DNA of 64,000 nucleotides from Multifurca ochricompacta (GCA_022496185.1 WTXG01000196.1:1-64000); one strand, 5' to 3'; positions 1 through 12,039 are shown, counted from the first letter of the stretch. Notes: generated from the letters alone by a model not told the origin. A program made the numbers and translations.

Positions 1-1793
1 GATTTTGGCTTCGCTTGACATTCAAGAACTCTTGGCATGCTTTTCTGTGAGTGTCCCTCTCTTTCTCAATCCAGGTATTGCGTCGGTTTCTCTTTGCTAA
101 GTTGACACTCGTAGACATCCCGTCGTCTACACGCCATCATCTCCAATTCAATGGCCCTTCAGTACCACATTCACCTTGCCGCGTCCGGTTTGCGCGATGG
201 CCCGCCAAGTGAAGTCAGCACGGCGGAACGTATGGCAGCTTTACAGGCTTACAACAAAGCCTGGCGGGAACTATCATGGTCGTCCTACGACACGATTGAT
301 ATCCCTTCATCTGGCATGCCCGGATTCTCGGACGGCCTCATTGTGTCTTTCTCTGACGACAAGAAATCTCTACGGTGCACCAGCTTCCCTCGAAGCTGCG
401 CAGGCTTGACGGCCGCGACTGGACGCTTTCGTTTGACTTTTCCATCGCCCTATTTGCCATGGACGCCTCTCAGGATTTGCTAGCCCTCGTTCCTGCCTAT
501 TCCACGCCAGGTCCTTCACAATGGTACGTGTCGGCCTCACTTCCTTTCCCCCCCCTTCTTAGCCCAAAGACTAACTTGCGCTAAATTAAATATCGTAGGT
601 GCGAGCCGCGGATCCTGCTCCGCACTCTTTCGAATGGCCAACCGCACCCGCTCGCTATGCCAAGTAGCGGCAGCGGCAGCAGGGCAGCGGCAATCGAATT
701 GCAAGACAACGATGATAATGGCAATCTACAAGCAGGTATGGAATACGATATGACGAACATACACGGGGATTACTTTGGTACGGTTGTTCATGGGGGCCCA
801 CTAGATTACCTGTCGATTTGGAACTGGAAGACCGGTCGTCAAGAGTGGAGTATGCCCTTAGACAAAGGCATCAGCCAATGGTGCTTCCTCGACGACTCGC
901 ACGTCGTCTTTCCCAAGAATATCTCCACCATGCGGCACGCTAGACACAGGCGTCTGCACGTTTGTCGTTTTCGAAACGCTTCCAACTCCGGCAGCCGCAA
1001 CGAACGCGTCTTTGCGCTCCCAGACTCTCGCTGGTCCTCTATGGGCGCACGATTGCTCTCCCAACCCAAATCCCCATCCCGCGCTAATGCACCGAACAAC
1101 ACCGACGCATACTTATCGAGCGTGCTTTTCCACCCTAGCGCTGAGGACAGTCTGCTGACCGTCGAGCTATGGGCCTATGAGAACGGGTTTGGCTGGGAAG
1201 TCTCAGACTTGCACATCCCCACACGCGTCCTCCTATCCCCACCAAAACCAGATGGAGAAAATGGCTCGAGCGGTGTGCTCGTTCCCTGGGAAGTGTGGAG
1301 TCCCGCCATCACACAGTCCCGCCACTAGACCATCCGCGCGACATGGCGCCTCTCGGACCGGTCTCACATGGTTTGCGTAGGATCGCGTGGGATTGTGGGA
1401 TGCAGTCGCGTAACAGGCACTCCTGGTCGTCGCTCGCGAGCGGTGGCAACACGACGTAAAACGATCTCGGTGTACGATCTCCATATGGGCCGCGTCCACC
1501 AGGCGGTTCGATGTAGTGGAGCGCAGGCTCAGGCACAGGAGTTGCAATCTCTGTCTCAGACGCAGTTCACGTTTCAGCACGGTCTCTGTTCTGGGCTTAC
1601 CTCCCGCGAGAGATCCAGGATGCCGACCCGGTAGGGCTCAAGTTTGCTATGTGCGGTGATGCGTTAGTCGTTCTTGAGGTACGTCGGCGTTTCTTTTTTT
1701 TTTTATGGCGGTCTTGATTCCTTACTGGTCTTCTTCTATGAAATGCAGCTATCGGGTGACGAGACGAACAGGTTACACGTGCTCACATTCTAA
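1..1793 (+). pseudogene. F-box-like protein gene, 5' cut by window edge, frame broken
   Basis: Reading by splice signals gives exons 1-46, 115-523, 599-1678 and 1749-1793 with GT-AG introns. The first exon reads ILASLDIQELLACFS, a typical F-box helix pair, and joins in frame to a segment with LQYHIHLAASGLRDG, the hallmark opening of the large family of Agaricomycete F-box proteins that follow the box with a beta-propeller-like C-terminal half. F-box proteins recruit substrates to SCF ubiquitin ligases through Skp1; substrate unknown. The frame is lost near position 374 (a missing base in a GG run restores the expected LPSKLR segment), again near 1320, and a third change between about 1440 and 1590 is needed to reach the last well-formed stretch (FWAYLPREIQDADPVGLKF) and final exon. 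Either a decayed gene or a sequence with base-calling errors. Family assignment is by eye. Confidence 0.6.
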
Positions 1794-2789
1794 GTGCCAA
1801 CACACACCCAAGGGTCAACCCACAGAATCGCAACGTACAATTAAGAAAGATTTTCATTTATGACGACAGTCGACTGGGCCTTTCTTGAACCGGCGCTGAA
1901 GTTCTCCTTGGGCGACAACACACAGACGCACGACGACGCTAACGCTACGATGCTCGTGTGTGCACCAGGAGGCGAAGGTTCGGTCATGATCAGCACTATG
2001 TGCACAATGACCCTGCCTTTATCAACCAGCAGAGATAAAATCCTAGGTTGTGAAGGTACATTATCGAGAAGGAAAGGAAGCGCATATTCAGGAGAGGGCA
2101 GAGGTTGCGTCACAGATGAATACCTACCTTCCTACATTACATCTTACTTACTTCATCGAAATTACTTTTATTTATTTATTTTTATTTTTGCATTAGGCCT
2201 GCTTGAGCTCGCAAACTAGGCACGTGATGCGCAGTTTCCCTTGGAGAGGAGGTGTATTACCTACCGTGCGCGATAGTATAGCAGTTTAACCAGGTCGGGG
2301 TCGAGTTTACGGCGAACGTGAATAAGTAAGCACAACGTGGCGATCGCAGAAACTTCAAAAATGAGGGGCTCCAGATTCTCGGCCCCGGGTCGGCAAGCAC
2401 GTCCTTAGGCGTTAGTTACACGGGTACATCAGGAAAATGACATATTGCTAGATTGACTAGTGCTAGCCATTCTAGCCCTTCTAGCACTTTAAATTCAAAG
2501 TAGCTCTAGCGAACGTGTCTTCACACCTAGATCTAGTTTTTTCAATCCAGAGCTAGTTCTATTCCTTTTCTGGATTCACTTTTATTTTTTTCTTACTCCG
2601 ATTTTCACATTAAAAAAACAAATCTATTATAATATCTATACTAATACACTGAACTGGCCTATCACGTACACAATTTTAAACTAAATGGGCCATATACAAC
2701 CGGAGGAGCGCGTGAGGGAAGGTGAGGGGGGTGAGGTTGTTGCATGAGCCGAGCCGGTCTTTCATTAGGTTTGAAAATGTTGTCTAGAT

Positions 2790-2881
2790 GTCACATGACT
2801 TTGATTTGTAACGACTTTTTGTTGATCAACGATAACTTTCCTTTTTAAAATAAATATTATTACAAATCACAGTCGTGTGAC
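2790..2881. repeat. 22-bp inverted repeat (hairpin) upstream of the Crinkler-like gene
   Basis: Positions 2790-2811 and 2860-2881 are reverse complements at 20 of 22 bases, separated by 48 bp of AT-rich DNA. It could be a miniature transposable element end pair or a cruciform-forming site; nothing indicates a protein-coding role. Confidence 0.6.
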
Positions 2882-2963
2882 AATATTACCACTTTAGGGA
2901 TGTCAGTGGTGGGGGAGAGTTGGGTGATCTCTGTACCGGTATCTTGGTTCAACAGAATTTGCC

Positions 2964-3033
2964 ATTGTTTACTCTACATCACGTGTCGAACCGCTATCCC
3001 GGAACCTCTCTATTGTTTACTTTACATCACGTG
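2964..3033 (+). promoter_or_regulatory. Duplicated CACGTG-ended motif
   Basis: Two near-identical 22-bp blocks at 2964-2985 and 3012-3033 differ at one base and each ends in the palindrome CACGTG (an E-box, bound in fungi by bHLH factors such as the Cbf1 class). They lie about 300-370 bp upstream of the proposed start of the Crinkler-like gene and about 140-210 bp upstream of its TATA box. A regulatory role is inferred from position and repetition only. Confidence 0.4.
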
Positions 3034-3173
3034 ATTCGTCAAAGTGCTGGACGAATTGCATTCACTGGGTTATCCTCAATCACAGACCCCTGTTATTCCA
3101 TTGTGACTCCTATTACTGTCATTTCTCTGCCATTTTCGCAGATGATATAGGACTCCTATTGTAGCTTAAATTG

Positions 3174-3180
3174 TATAAAA
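3174..3180 (+). promoter_or_regulatory. TATA box of the Crinkler-like gene
   Basis: TATAAAA occurs 152 bp upstream of the proposed ATG at 3332, a plausible spacing for a fungal promoter with a 5' leader of about 100-120 bases. It is the only good TATA match close to this gene. Confidence 0.5.
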
Positions 3181-3331
3181 AGCCTCTAAGTTCACTAATA
3201 GTATTGAATTGCCTCCACTTCTAAAATCCTCTTGTACGTTCCCGCTCGTCTTCTTTTGCATCTATAATCTTATCAAGACGTTACCGTTTGGAATGGCTGG
3301 GAGGTCACACGTCACTTCCCGTGCGACCACA

Positions 3332-5860
3332 ATGTCTACCACTCTCCAACTAAAATGTCTCATAGAAGGCGAAGCTATCGTCTTTCCAGTTACCGCGGTA
3401 CGCAATAAAAAGCCTGAGGTTTTCAACTTGAAGGAATTCATACAAAGCAAGCGAGCACTGGATCGTTTAAAGGATGTTGGTCCTCACACCCTAGAATTGT
3501 GGAAGGTGAGCGCCATCGACGAGCCGCTATGTGAAATGACATTTGCTTTTATCAGCCCAAGGACTCCAACCCCATCGCTGCTGAGCCAGACGACACTCTC
3601 ATTGAACGTATCCAGCTCCTGGGACATGATCTTTCAGAATTTGCGGACAAATTAGACCCCTCGAGCACCGTTTTCAGTATCTTTCCAGCACAACCTCCCA
3701 GGGAATACATCCACATAATTGTAAAGGTCCCGCGTACCAGTGAGTAAGAGTGGATCTTGCAGCTGAGCGTCGCTGACAAGATTCTGCCCTTAAAATCTTT
3801 TCCCTTTATCAACTCCACAATTTTCCATGCTGATTCTTGTTTCGCGATCTCATCAGCCACAATCAGTCCAAGTGCGCCTAACGAATCTAACGCCAGCTCT
3901 GTTTCATCTATTTCTGGTAAGCAGGAGAGTAAATCTCCATGACTGAGCATTCCTGATGACGAAACTGTCTCGTTCGTTGCCCTTTTGTTTTCACCACCTT
4001 GTCATGGTTTCACGTGGCACCACTCATCTGCCCCCATCTCCGATCATGCATTCCATGGCTTAGAACCAGGTATATGACATTTGTCTTGAGCCCGGGTGCG
4101 TCATAGTGCTGATGTTGTTTTACAGATAGTTGTTTTCTCGCCATCCACCAGAGTTTTTGGCAGCTTGGGGAGGATATATTTGTCAGGCGCCGTGTCCAGA
4201 TCCCCGACTCATTGTCATCAGAACTGAACAATAATTCGGAGACGCTGGAGTTGGTAGTTGTCGATCTCCCAGAAGGTTCACAAAATGCATTCACTATCGA
4301 GGTCCCAAAACTCCTTGTTGTTCCAATTTATGAGACTTTCTGGGATATTCTGAAATATGAAGATCAGTGTTGGCAAGCTCTTCTGCAACCACCGAGGTTT
4401 TCCCATCCATGCCATGCGACGATTGTCACAGGCCAACCTGGCGTCGGTCAGTGCGCGATTGGATATATATTCTATAATTTTGACTTAATGGATTTGATAC
4501 ACCAGGAAAATCAGTCTTTCTGATATATGTACTTCTTCGTCGACTGGTAAATGGTATGACCACCATTTACTGCGACAGTGGTGAATACGTTCACATATTC
4601 GACCACACGGGAGTCAGAAGGTTGACGTTGTCCGACGGATCCCGCATTCCGGAGCTAGATAACAATTCGGAATGTTGTGCATTGATTAATCTCGGAGATA
4701 TGCTCAAATTAGTGCCTCAAGTGTTTTACCCGCGAATTCGTAAGGGCAGGGTCGTTGTGGCTACCAGACCGAGCAAGGAACATTGGTCCACCTTTTCTGA
4801 TGAGCACCCGGCGAGGATCTGCTGTATGCCCACATGGAAATGGGGGCCTTTATACTTCGCAAGGTGACTGAAAGTAACCACATATTTGTCACTTATAGTC
4901 AAGATTCATTTCAGCTTACTTTACGCCCGCAAAGACTTGAACACGTTTGATCTGGATCACTGCGAAGCGCTCCGCAGCGCTTATTCCGTCTTCCGTGGAA
5001 TCCCACGATCCTGCTTCTGGTCCCTCGATCCCGTTGTTTTGAAGATCCAGAAGGCGGAAATCAAGAATGCCCTGGACAGCATGTTTTTGGACGACTTCAC
5101 CCACGCAATCACGGGACAATCAGCTTTCAATCCAAACACAAGTTACCGTCTAGTTAGAGTGGAGCCCGTTGATACTGAGTGGCTCACGACATGCACGGAA
5201 ATAAAGAGCAACTATGTCGCCGAACTCGTATTTGAACGCCTTCGTATACTTACGAAGGCACGGTTCTCGAACAAACTGATGGAGTATCTCACTGATCCTG
5301 ATGCTCACGGCCCAGCCGGCATTCTGTTCGAACAAGCCGCGCATTATTCGATTCGTAAGGGCCTGACATTAACTATGACACCCCTGCCCTCTGGAACGAC
5401 ACTGGATGTTTTGATTCCTAGCATTCCTGCTGATAAGAACGAGATAAGCCGTTTTTATTCCTTATCACTTCAAACTCGGTCAGGATCCAGAAATGTACAT
5501 CCAGATTACATTAACCTTTATATGACCCCCAAATCGAAGATTGAGGCGTCACTCGATTCACTTTTTATTTCCTCAACATATGTCACATACTTATTCCAGG
5601 TGACAGTGTCCCGCTGTCATCCTATCAGTTTTCATGGGCTCAATATGGTTTTCAACAAACTTCCAGCAAGAGCACGGAAAGAAGTACGCTTCGTGTTTAT
5701 CATACCGGCTAAAGGCCCGTCAGGAGAGGACTACGAAGGGATTCAGACGGTTCAAAATATTGAGGCCGCTCGGAATGCAGACGCAGATACAGTCAAAAGG
5801 TTTCAACAACTTCCACAGTATGTATGCCGACTGGACATGAACAAGATAGGATGGGTTTAG
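3332..5860 (+). CDS. Crinkler-family (CRN-like) P-loop NTPase, multi-exon
   Basis: The N-terminus starting at 3332 shows the Crinkler header: LQLKCLIEGE, then a ubiquitin-like segment ending LELWK. Exons I can fix are 3332-3505, 3556-3739, about 4131-4446, 4506-4863 and 4915-5860; the part between 3740 and about 4130 is unresolved. Joining exons at the 4447-4505 intron creates the Walker A motif GQPGVGKS followed by VFLIYVLLRRLVNG. The last exon gives a long C-terminal region ending with FQVTVSRCHPISFHGL and FVFIIPAKG, a conserved end module in fungal members. Crinklers were described as oomycete effectors; related header-NTPase-effector proteins occur in basidiomycetes, where the C-terminal part is often predicted to be nuclease-like. 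No signal peptide is visible. An upstream in-frame ATG at 3293 is possible, but the header begins just after 3332. The lack of stops in the fixed exons suggests an intact gene. Biological role unknown: an effector or inter-strain conflict protein is inference. Confidence 0.72.
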
Positions 5861-5931
5861 TTTGGCTGTTCAATTCTTGTTTCATTTGTGTATGCCTAGT
5901 TCTTTCGAGATTATTACCCATGTCATGATTA

Positions 5932-7399
5932 GTGTTGTGACGGCCCCGGCTCGGCCTGAAACCGCGGCTTAGGCTCGGCTTTTGGCGGCTCAGGCTTTAA
6001 ACTCAAGCCTGGGCCGTAGCGACGGCTCCCGGCCGGCTTATGGGCCCAAGCTGCGGCTTTACAGCGTCAAATCGGGTTTTAGCTGCATTTTCTGAAGGAC
6101 TTGTAGTTTACATTATATCAACCCCTGGCCACTGCTTTGGCCTTCTGCCATATTATGTCTCCTATTTAACTCCTGTAACATAAATTGTCTTAGTTTAGCT
6201 TATATTAATAACAGTGTTTGTAACGGGTGCTTCTATCCCACGCTTGCTATGTAGATAAGATAAGATGTTGAGATCATGGTGAAACTAAGAGTGAAAATCC
6301 AGCAAGAATAGACCTATATTGAACAATTGCTAAGAGCTTACAGCCCCAAGAGGACAATATGGGGTCTGCAGCATGCTACAGGGCATCTTTAAATAAGTTC
6401 TAGTACTATTCTACGAAATACCAAAGCCGATCAAGCATGCGATGTAAATCCAATTAGTTATCAGTGGCTTACTCTTCTAAGTACCCTGACACATCTTATT
6501 TACTAACGCGCGATCGTTTCTGCCAGTCTGGCATTATCTAAAATACATACCAGACTACTTTAGACTACTCTATAATCAGATTATCAATTAATATTACTCA
6601 AACAATGGCCGTGTGTATCTATAATTTCGTTTGCTGCATAAAAAATGCGCATCCAGGACAGCGTTGAATTTGTTGAACCAGAATACTGGTACAGAGATAA
6701 TCCGACATAATTGTGATCGTGTTTAGATAAAACAATTGATGAGATAAAAATGCATCTCACATTAATTAAGATACTGAGTATATACATCTCAGATCGATCA
6801 TGTGATTAGATCACTTTCATTAACAAGCAAGAAAACGCACACATCCGTTTACTTTAATTTAGTAGCTGATATAGTACATCTAAATTATATATAAAGCCAC
6901 TAAATCTGCTATAGATAAAGCAGTTGCTATCGCGTTATCGCAAGCACCTAAGTCTCTAAGTTAACAAAGTATCTAAAATATAAGTCTGCACCATGCCCTT
7001 TTCTTCAGAATTCCTATTTAGATGTACTATATCAGCTACTAAGTTAAAGTAAATGAACGCGTTATCTCGTAATGTGATTTAATCACATGATCGACCTGAG
7101 GTGTATATACTCAGTATCTTGATTAATGTGAGACGCGTTTTTATCTCATCAATTGTTTTATCTAAACGCTATCACATTATGTCGGACTATCTCTGTACTG
7201 GTATTCTGGTTCAACAGTTCGCAAAAATCCGGATAGAAAGCGTGACTCAGCCACCAAAAGCCGCGGCTTCAGGCTTTCCAAACCTTAAGCCTGAGCCGTG
7301 GGCCGCTGGAAGCCGTTTTCACGGCCTATGTCGGCCCGGTTTTTTCCGGCTCAGAAACGGCCGGCTTACGGCTTTGAGCCGAGCCGTGCACACCACTAG
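5932..7399. mobile_element. Non-autonomous hAT-like DNA transposon relic
   Basis: The left end begins TAGTGTTGTGACGGC and the right end, read in reverse complement, begins TAGTGGTGTGCACGGC; both continue into GC-rich arms (about 5932-6080 and 7240-7399) sharing blocks such as GGCTCAGGCTT. The TAGTG(G)TGTG terminus is characteristic of hAT superfamily inverted repeats. The interior is AT-rich, has no transposase, and contains a separate long fold-back. A clean 8-bp target duplication could not be identified, so the exact ends are approximate. It lies immediately downstream of the Crinkler-like gene. Confidence 0.5.
6671..7216. repeat. Long fold-back inverted repeat inside the transposon relic
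   Basis: Arms 6671-6885 and 7016-7216 are imperfect reverse complements over about 200 bp around a 130-bp spacer. Both arms encode the same meaningless short frame on opposite strands, which is the signature of a palindrome and not of genes. The outer end of the arm resembles a segment at 2926-2962. It is likely a second, nested miniature element. Confidence 0.6.
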
Positions 7400-8346
7400 A
7401 CATGACATGATGTTCAAGCTGATGCGCATTTAAAATTTACATTTTCTCTTAATCGATCTCACGTTGTTCCCATTCTCTTTCTCTCTTCTCCCATCTCCTT
7501 TCGTCTGTCACCCCCACTCGCCCCAACCAACTAACGGACCTACGCGTGGGCTCCAAATCTCACTGGAGCGGAATCTATCATCTTTGTTCAATGGTGGAAT
7601 ACGGTGTCAAGGTTTAATCTGGCTAGTGGCAAGTGTAGTGCGTGCTTGTGTCAGTGTCGTACAGTGTACAGCGCAGCAGCAAGTCGTGCAGCATGGCCGT
7701 GATCAAGGGGGACCAAGTCAATATCTTTGGTGTATGCGTGTTGACACCATCCCACCCCCACCGTCCCGCATACCGCGTGTGGAAGAAAGTTCGGTGTTCC
7801 GTTCTGGTACGGATTGTTGACCCAATGGCAGCGTTATTAGAAAAGTTTGTATTTTTCTTCTTCTTTTCGATCGTAATCGATTGTCCTTGCCTATATCCGT
7901 TCACATCTGATGGATTTTTTCCTTTTGCCTAGATACTTCCATGTCCCCTGCACTCCTGTTCGCGTTCGGGTCTAACTCACCTCTAAAACGTCTTGCCGAC
8001 TTCAACTTCAACCTTCGATGCATGTAGGCGATTTAGACAATCTGATTGCCGGCACACGGGAGGGAGACACACGGTGCGTAATTCAAGACACTCATATATA
8101 TATATGCGTACACATCATAAAAGCCAAACCAAGACAAAGGTAGAACAAATACTCGAAACTGAGACAAAGCGAAAGCGAAAAAGAAGACCGTCCATGGCAC
8201 CCGCACTGCAAACGCATGTGTCATATAGTAGGGCCGGCGAATGTAGAGAAGGGGGGAAAGGAAAAAAAAAAAGAAATGGAAAAACATAGAAAGGTGTTAA
8301 CACTAACTTCTAGTCCCTAGTCCTTCGCGATTCCAACCCGAGAGCT

Positions 8347-10088
8347 TTAGCTTGACTTAGCTCGGCTCTCTTGCTCCCTGCATCCCTTCTTTGACGACCC
8401 CGGAAACCGCTCCTTGATGATCATACCGAACGGCCTCCCCATCTCCTCCCCGGTCCTCAGGCAGCTCTCTAGTCGCGCTTTGAACTCGTCGTGGAGTCGT
8501 GTGGTCTCTTCGCGCTTGACCCTGGCCATGTTTGGCATCACTTTGACGCATTCACTCGGCCTGTTCTTCTTGTGCCGCCTGAGAGAGTCGGATCGTGCGA
8601 AGAAATCTCCGCAGTGGTCGCAGAATTGGATATGTAGGGGGTGGGCCTCCATGGTGTCGCAGTGGCGCTTGAACTCCTCCCAAGTGGCGAACCCCGCGCG
8701 TGGGCACAGCTGACACTTGAGCTCTCTGACAGTTCGGCTGTCCCAATCTGCCTCCGTGGCTACCAGCAGCGCCCTGTGCCTGTCCTTCAATCGCTTCGGG
8801 ATCAAGAAGGGATCGCCCACCGTCTGGTCCTGGTTGCCGTCCTCGTCCTCAACCTGCTCCTGCATCCCCTCTCTCTGCACTCTCCCCTCGACCCAGGGCA
8901 GCTTCCCCCACACAGCAGTCCCCGCCAACTCCTGTTGGACACTTGGCCCCGTCAGGAATTGGTGGTAAACTCCCTGCGTGTTCGAGGCCGCGAGCCTCTC
9001 CGCTCCGCGCCACACCACCCTGGATTTACCGTTGATTCCTTTCGAGGTCCTGGTTGCAGGTTTGTGACGGGCCCTGCTTGTGGACCCTGCTGCTTCCAAG
9101 ACCCCGAGGGCGGTTGTCTCGCCCTTGACCCTCTTCTTGCCCCTCTTCTGGGGCCGCGATTCATAGCTATCGGCCTCTCGGCCGTCGTCGTCATCGGCAC
9201 GCGGGCGCTTACCGCACCCAACTGGAAACCTGCGTGCCAGTTGTGAGGAAAGATGAACGCATGATTCCGGTAAGCTAATAGGGGACACTTACGACCGATT
9301 TCCCAAAGCCGCACCATGACCTGGTGTGACTAGCTCCAAGACGCTCCCGTCGCTGGAGAGGTGGGAGGGAGAGGCTCTCGTAAACTCGCCTAGCTCCTTG
9401 AGCCAGGTCAGCTCCCCCTGGGATGAGCCTAGCAGCGCCGGGAAATCCAGCGCGGGAATCTGCGAGGTGTCAATGTGAGCTGGGAGTCTTTGAATCTGTG
9501 CCATTCATACTCACATCGTATGTCGTCGCACCCGCGACGTTCGTAGCTGAGGGGATGAACCCTCCCCCTCGCGCGTCGCTCTCTAACAGTGTGTCCGTGA
9601 GGGCTGTTTCGTACCCGGATGAACATGAAAGACGGCGAGCGAAGGTATCACGCTGAGACATACGTGTCGCTGACACAAGCCAAGGGGTCAAGTCCTGCGT
9701 GGTTGAAAGTGAGTAGACATTCGCGAGGCGATTGAAAAATGGGTTATGTGCTCACCGGGTGTAGGGCGTCGAACTCGGCGGAGAATAGGGTGATGTCCCC
9801 GCTCTGTGAAGTGGGGGCTGGCGTGTCTGCTGCGTAGGTGTTGATGTCCACGCCAGTGCTGAGGCCCATTGCGGCCGTCGCGTCCCAAAGGATGTCCTGT
9901 GGTGCAGAAACGTGAATGACCTCTCATAGATCGAAGAAATATGCGCATACGGGACCCTGGAGATATTCGCTGAAGCTGCTCCCCTCAGACCGGGGCGGGT
10001 TGGACCACTGGTCCCCTCCTTGCTCGAGTGAAAATTCTGGCCAGTACTCCGTGGCCAGAATGTCATCAATAGTGTGGATGTAATTCAT
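8347..10088 (-). CDS. C2H2 zinc-finger protein (intact copy)
   Basis: Five exons on the minus strand: 10088-9951, 9896-9756, 9694-9515, 9459-9293 and 9229-8347, all with GT-AG introns of 52-63 bp and consistent phase, giving about 502 residues. The start MNYIHTIDDILATEYWPEF is chosen because the same start is conserved in the inverted copy at 44061. The N-terminal 230 residues are acidic and low in recognisable motifs; a basic nuclear-localisation-like stretch (KRPRADDDD, then QKRGKKRVK) follows. Near the C-terminus are two zinc-finger-like units: CQLC with later H and H, and CDHC followed by RRHKK and a cysteine, the second being close to C2H2 or C2HC type. Likely a nuclear DNA-binding protein. 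It is the only one of three local copies without stops or deletions. The target is unknown. Confidence 0.8.
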
Positions 10089-11116
10089 GGGTGATCTGAT
10101 GGTTGTTGCGGTATGCAAGTGCGATGCAAAGGTTGGTTGATAAAATTTGTGGTGTGGTGGAGAGAAAAGCGGGAGGGAGGAACGGCTCTACTCTCCCTTT
10201 ATGACGAATGTTCAGCGCTTGCGAAAGTAAGGCCTCGCTTGTAAGTTTAGCTTGTGTCCGTCAACAGCATGATATAACTGAGATACGACCTCACACAGCT
10301 TTTTGGCCCACCTTCGCCACTCCCCCCACCCCCCCACCCCCCACACACACACCCCACACAAGGCGACTCTTTGAATATGATGACAATGGCTATCCATCTA
10401 GCCTCTAGTCCTGTATAGGAAAGATGCACGCTTTGACCCGCCTGCTATGGCAAGGTGATAATCGCCTCGTGTTCTTCAGGTGTCTGTATCATTAACCGAG
10501 ACAAAGAGTCCTTTTTTCACGCTCGAATTCCGAGAAAACTCCGCAGTGTCTTTGTACAGTTTATCGAAATAGTACATATTAAATAGGTCTTTGTAAAAGT
10601 GAAAGAAGAGAGAAAGGAGAGAAAGAAAGAGAAAGAGTCTAGAACTCCCACAACCGAGGTGGAAAATTAGCCTCTTTGAGTTCTCTTCGTTCTTCCTTTC
10701 ATTTATTTTCGCTGGGTCAAAGCGTTGCCCCCTGGGTCCAAGCGATGTGTGGGCAGTGCCTGCCTGCCTGGCTACCTGCCAGGCTACCACTCATTTCTAG
10801 AGAAAGAGAAAGAGAAACACTCTGCTCTCTTAAGTTGCACATACAGAAAACAACAACTCAAAATTAGGAGCACATTTATATATTTGTTTGCTGGGAGCGA
10901 GGTGATGCGCGTGGCTTTGAGAGCTGCTGTGTATGAAATGAATCAAGGATCACCCACACCCGGCCCGATGAACGCATGCCACCACCGCCCCCGACATGTG
11001 GAACACGCACACACGCACACGCACGCACGCAATTCGTGAAACGGATCTAAGCCGTGGTGAGGATAATTAAATAAACAGTGCTGTAGTCGGTATAGTAGTA
11101 TAAAAAAATAAAATAA
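10089..11116. other. Spacer between zinc-finger promoter and U6 gene
   Basis: No gene seen. The 120 bp next to the zinc-finger start are pyrimidine-rich on the coding strand, which is common for fungal core promoters. The spacer is shared with the inverted copy (43060-44060), including a block at about 10860-11040 rich in CACACG repeats. Positions 10321-10362 are a C/A-rich tract. Confidence 0.5.
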
Positions 11117-11174
11117 ATATTGAGACCCGTAGGTCTACCACTCTGAAACAGCGTGTCATCCTTGTGCAGGGGCC

Positions 11175-11205
<31 letters not shown>

Positions 11206-11233
11206 TTCGTATGCATCCCCGAAGGGAGCAATC
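11117..11233 (-). ncRNA. U6: U6 spliceosomal snRNA, copy 1
   Basis: The minus strand carries the invariant U6 core: AAATTGGAACGATACAGAGA, the ACAGAGA box that pairs with the 5' splice site, then GATTAGCATGGCCCCTGCAC, the AGC catalytic triad region, and GATGACACGC of the intramolecular stem. The 5' end folds as a stem capped by a UUCG loop. Downstream of the core all three copies share a tail with a small hairpin (AGACC, TACG, GGTCT) and then a T-rich terminator expected for RNA polymerase III. An AT-rich box lies about 40 bp upstream. Ends are approximate. Confidence 0.9.
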
Positions 11234-12039
11234 TTTAATCCCCCATTTCCCAACTCCTCCTCACAACCTTTTATTTTGTGCAACCCGCGGGTGGTCAGTT
11301 TACGTTATTATTGATCACGTGCAACAGTCGTTTGCTTGCAGTTCTAAGTTAAGCTACTACGACCTCCCCTCCACCCACCATCATCCTCGCTTTTGGCATA
11401 GTCACCCAGACCCTCGTAAATTTATTGAACCGCAGCACGGACTTCCAGTGATCAACCTTCCTAATGAAACCCAACCCAACCTCGGGAGCCATCACAGCCG
11501 ACCCGAATCGTCAATGTGTCCCCATTAATATCCATTAATTTACATCTCGTACATCCCACTTTTTCACTTTCTCATTTCCTAAAACGATCGTCCAAAGGTC
11601 TTGCCTATCTGAGCCGAAGTTCTCTTTGTCAGATAAAATAAATAAAGAAGCAAGCGAATAAAGTGATCTGGAATGACATGGTTGATGAATGGATTCGCAA
11701 CAAGTTCACTTTCACTTTCACTTTCTCACCCTCTCGAAATGATAGAACTTCCAGGCCAGGTTGGCTGTCTTCCACTTCTCAATCTGCTAGCCCATAGAGG
11801 GTTCAAAAGTGAAGATATACTCGGGAGAGGGCCCAAATGCGCGATCCGAGGTTGCCTTTGTCATGACACCTATCGCTTCCGAGGAGCATCCCACCCGCAC
11901 ATCCACCCACCCACACACGACCATGACATGTGTGTTCGCCAGGAGGGTCCAGCACATTAATCTTTATCTGGCCCTTCCGCGCGCTCCTGTAGCTCTTCCC
12001 AATTTCCTCTCTGGTCCCCAAGTAGCCCTCCAGCTGTGG

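Larger units (their letters stand above)
1794..3331. other. Intergenic, AT-rich, no gene seen
   Basis: No reading frame here shows a recognisable domain or splice-supported structure. An open frame at 1860-2219 overlaps an equally open antisense frame and has no family resemblance. The stretch holds a hairpin, a repeated CACGTG-containing motif and a TATA box that belong to the promoter of the Crinkler-like gene (listed separately). Positions 2926-2962 resemble the outer ends of the fold-back at 6671-7216, suggesting a relic of the same element. Confidence 0.5.

Noticed and set aside
1841..2219. Overlapping open frames of about 90-119 codons on both strands
   Set aside because: Neither strand shows a motif, splice partner or start context; treated as intergenic.
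6584..7433. Two similar short frames starting MYILSILINVR on opposite strands
   Set aside because: They are the two arms of a palindromic repeat, not genes.
8641..9246. 201-codon open frame on the plus strand
   Set aside because: It is the antisense of the zinc-finger gene's last exon, is repeated antisense to copies 2 and 3, and has no motif of its own.
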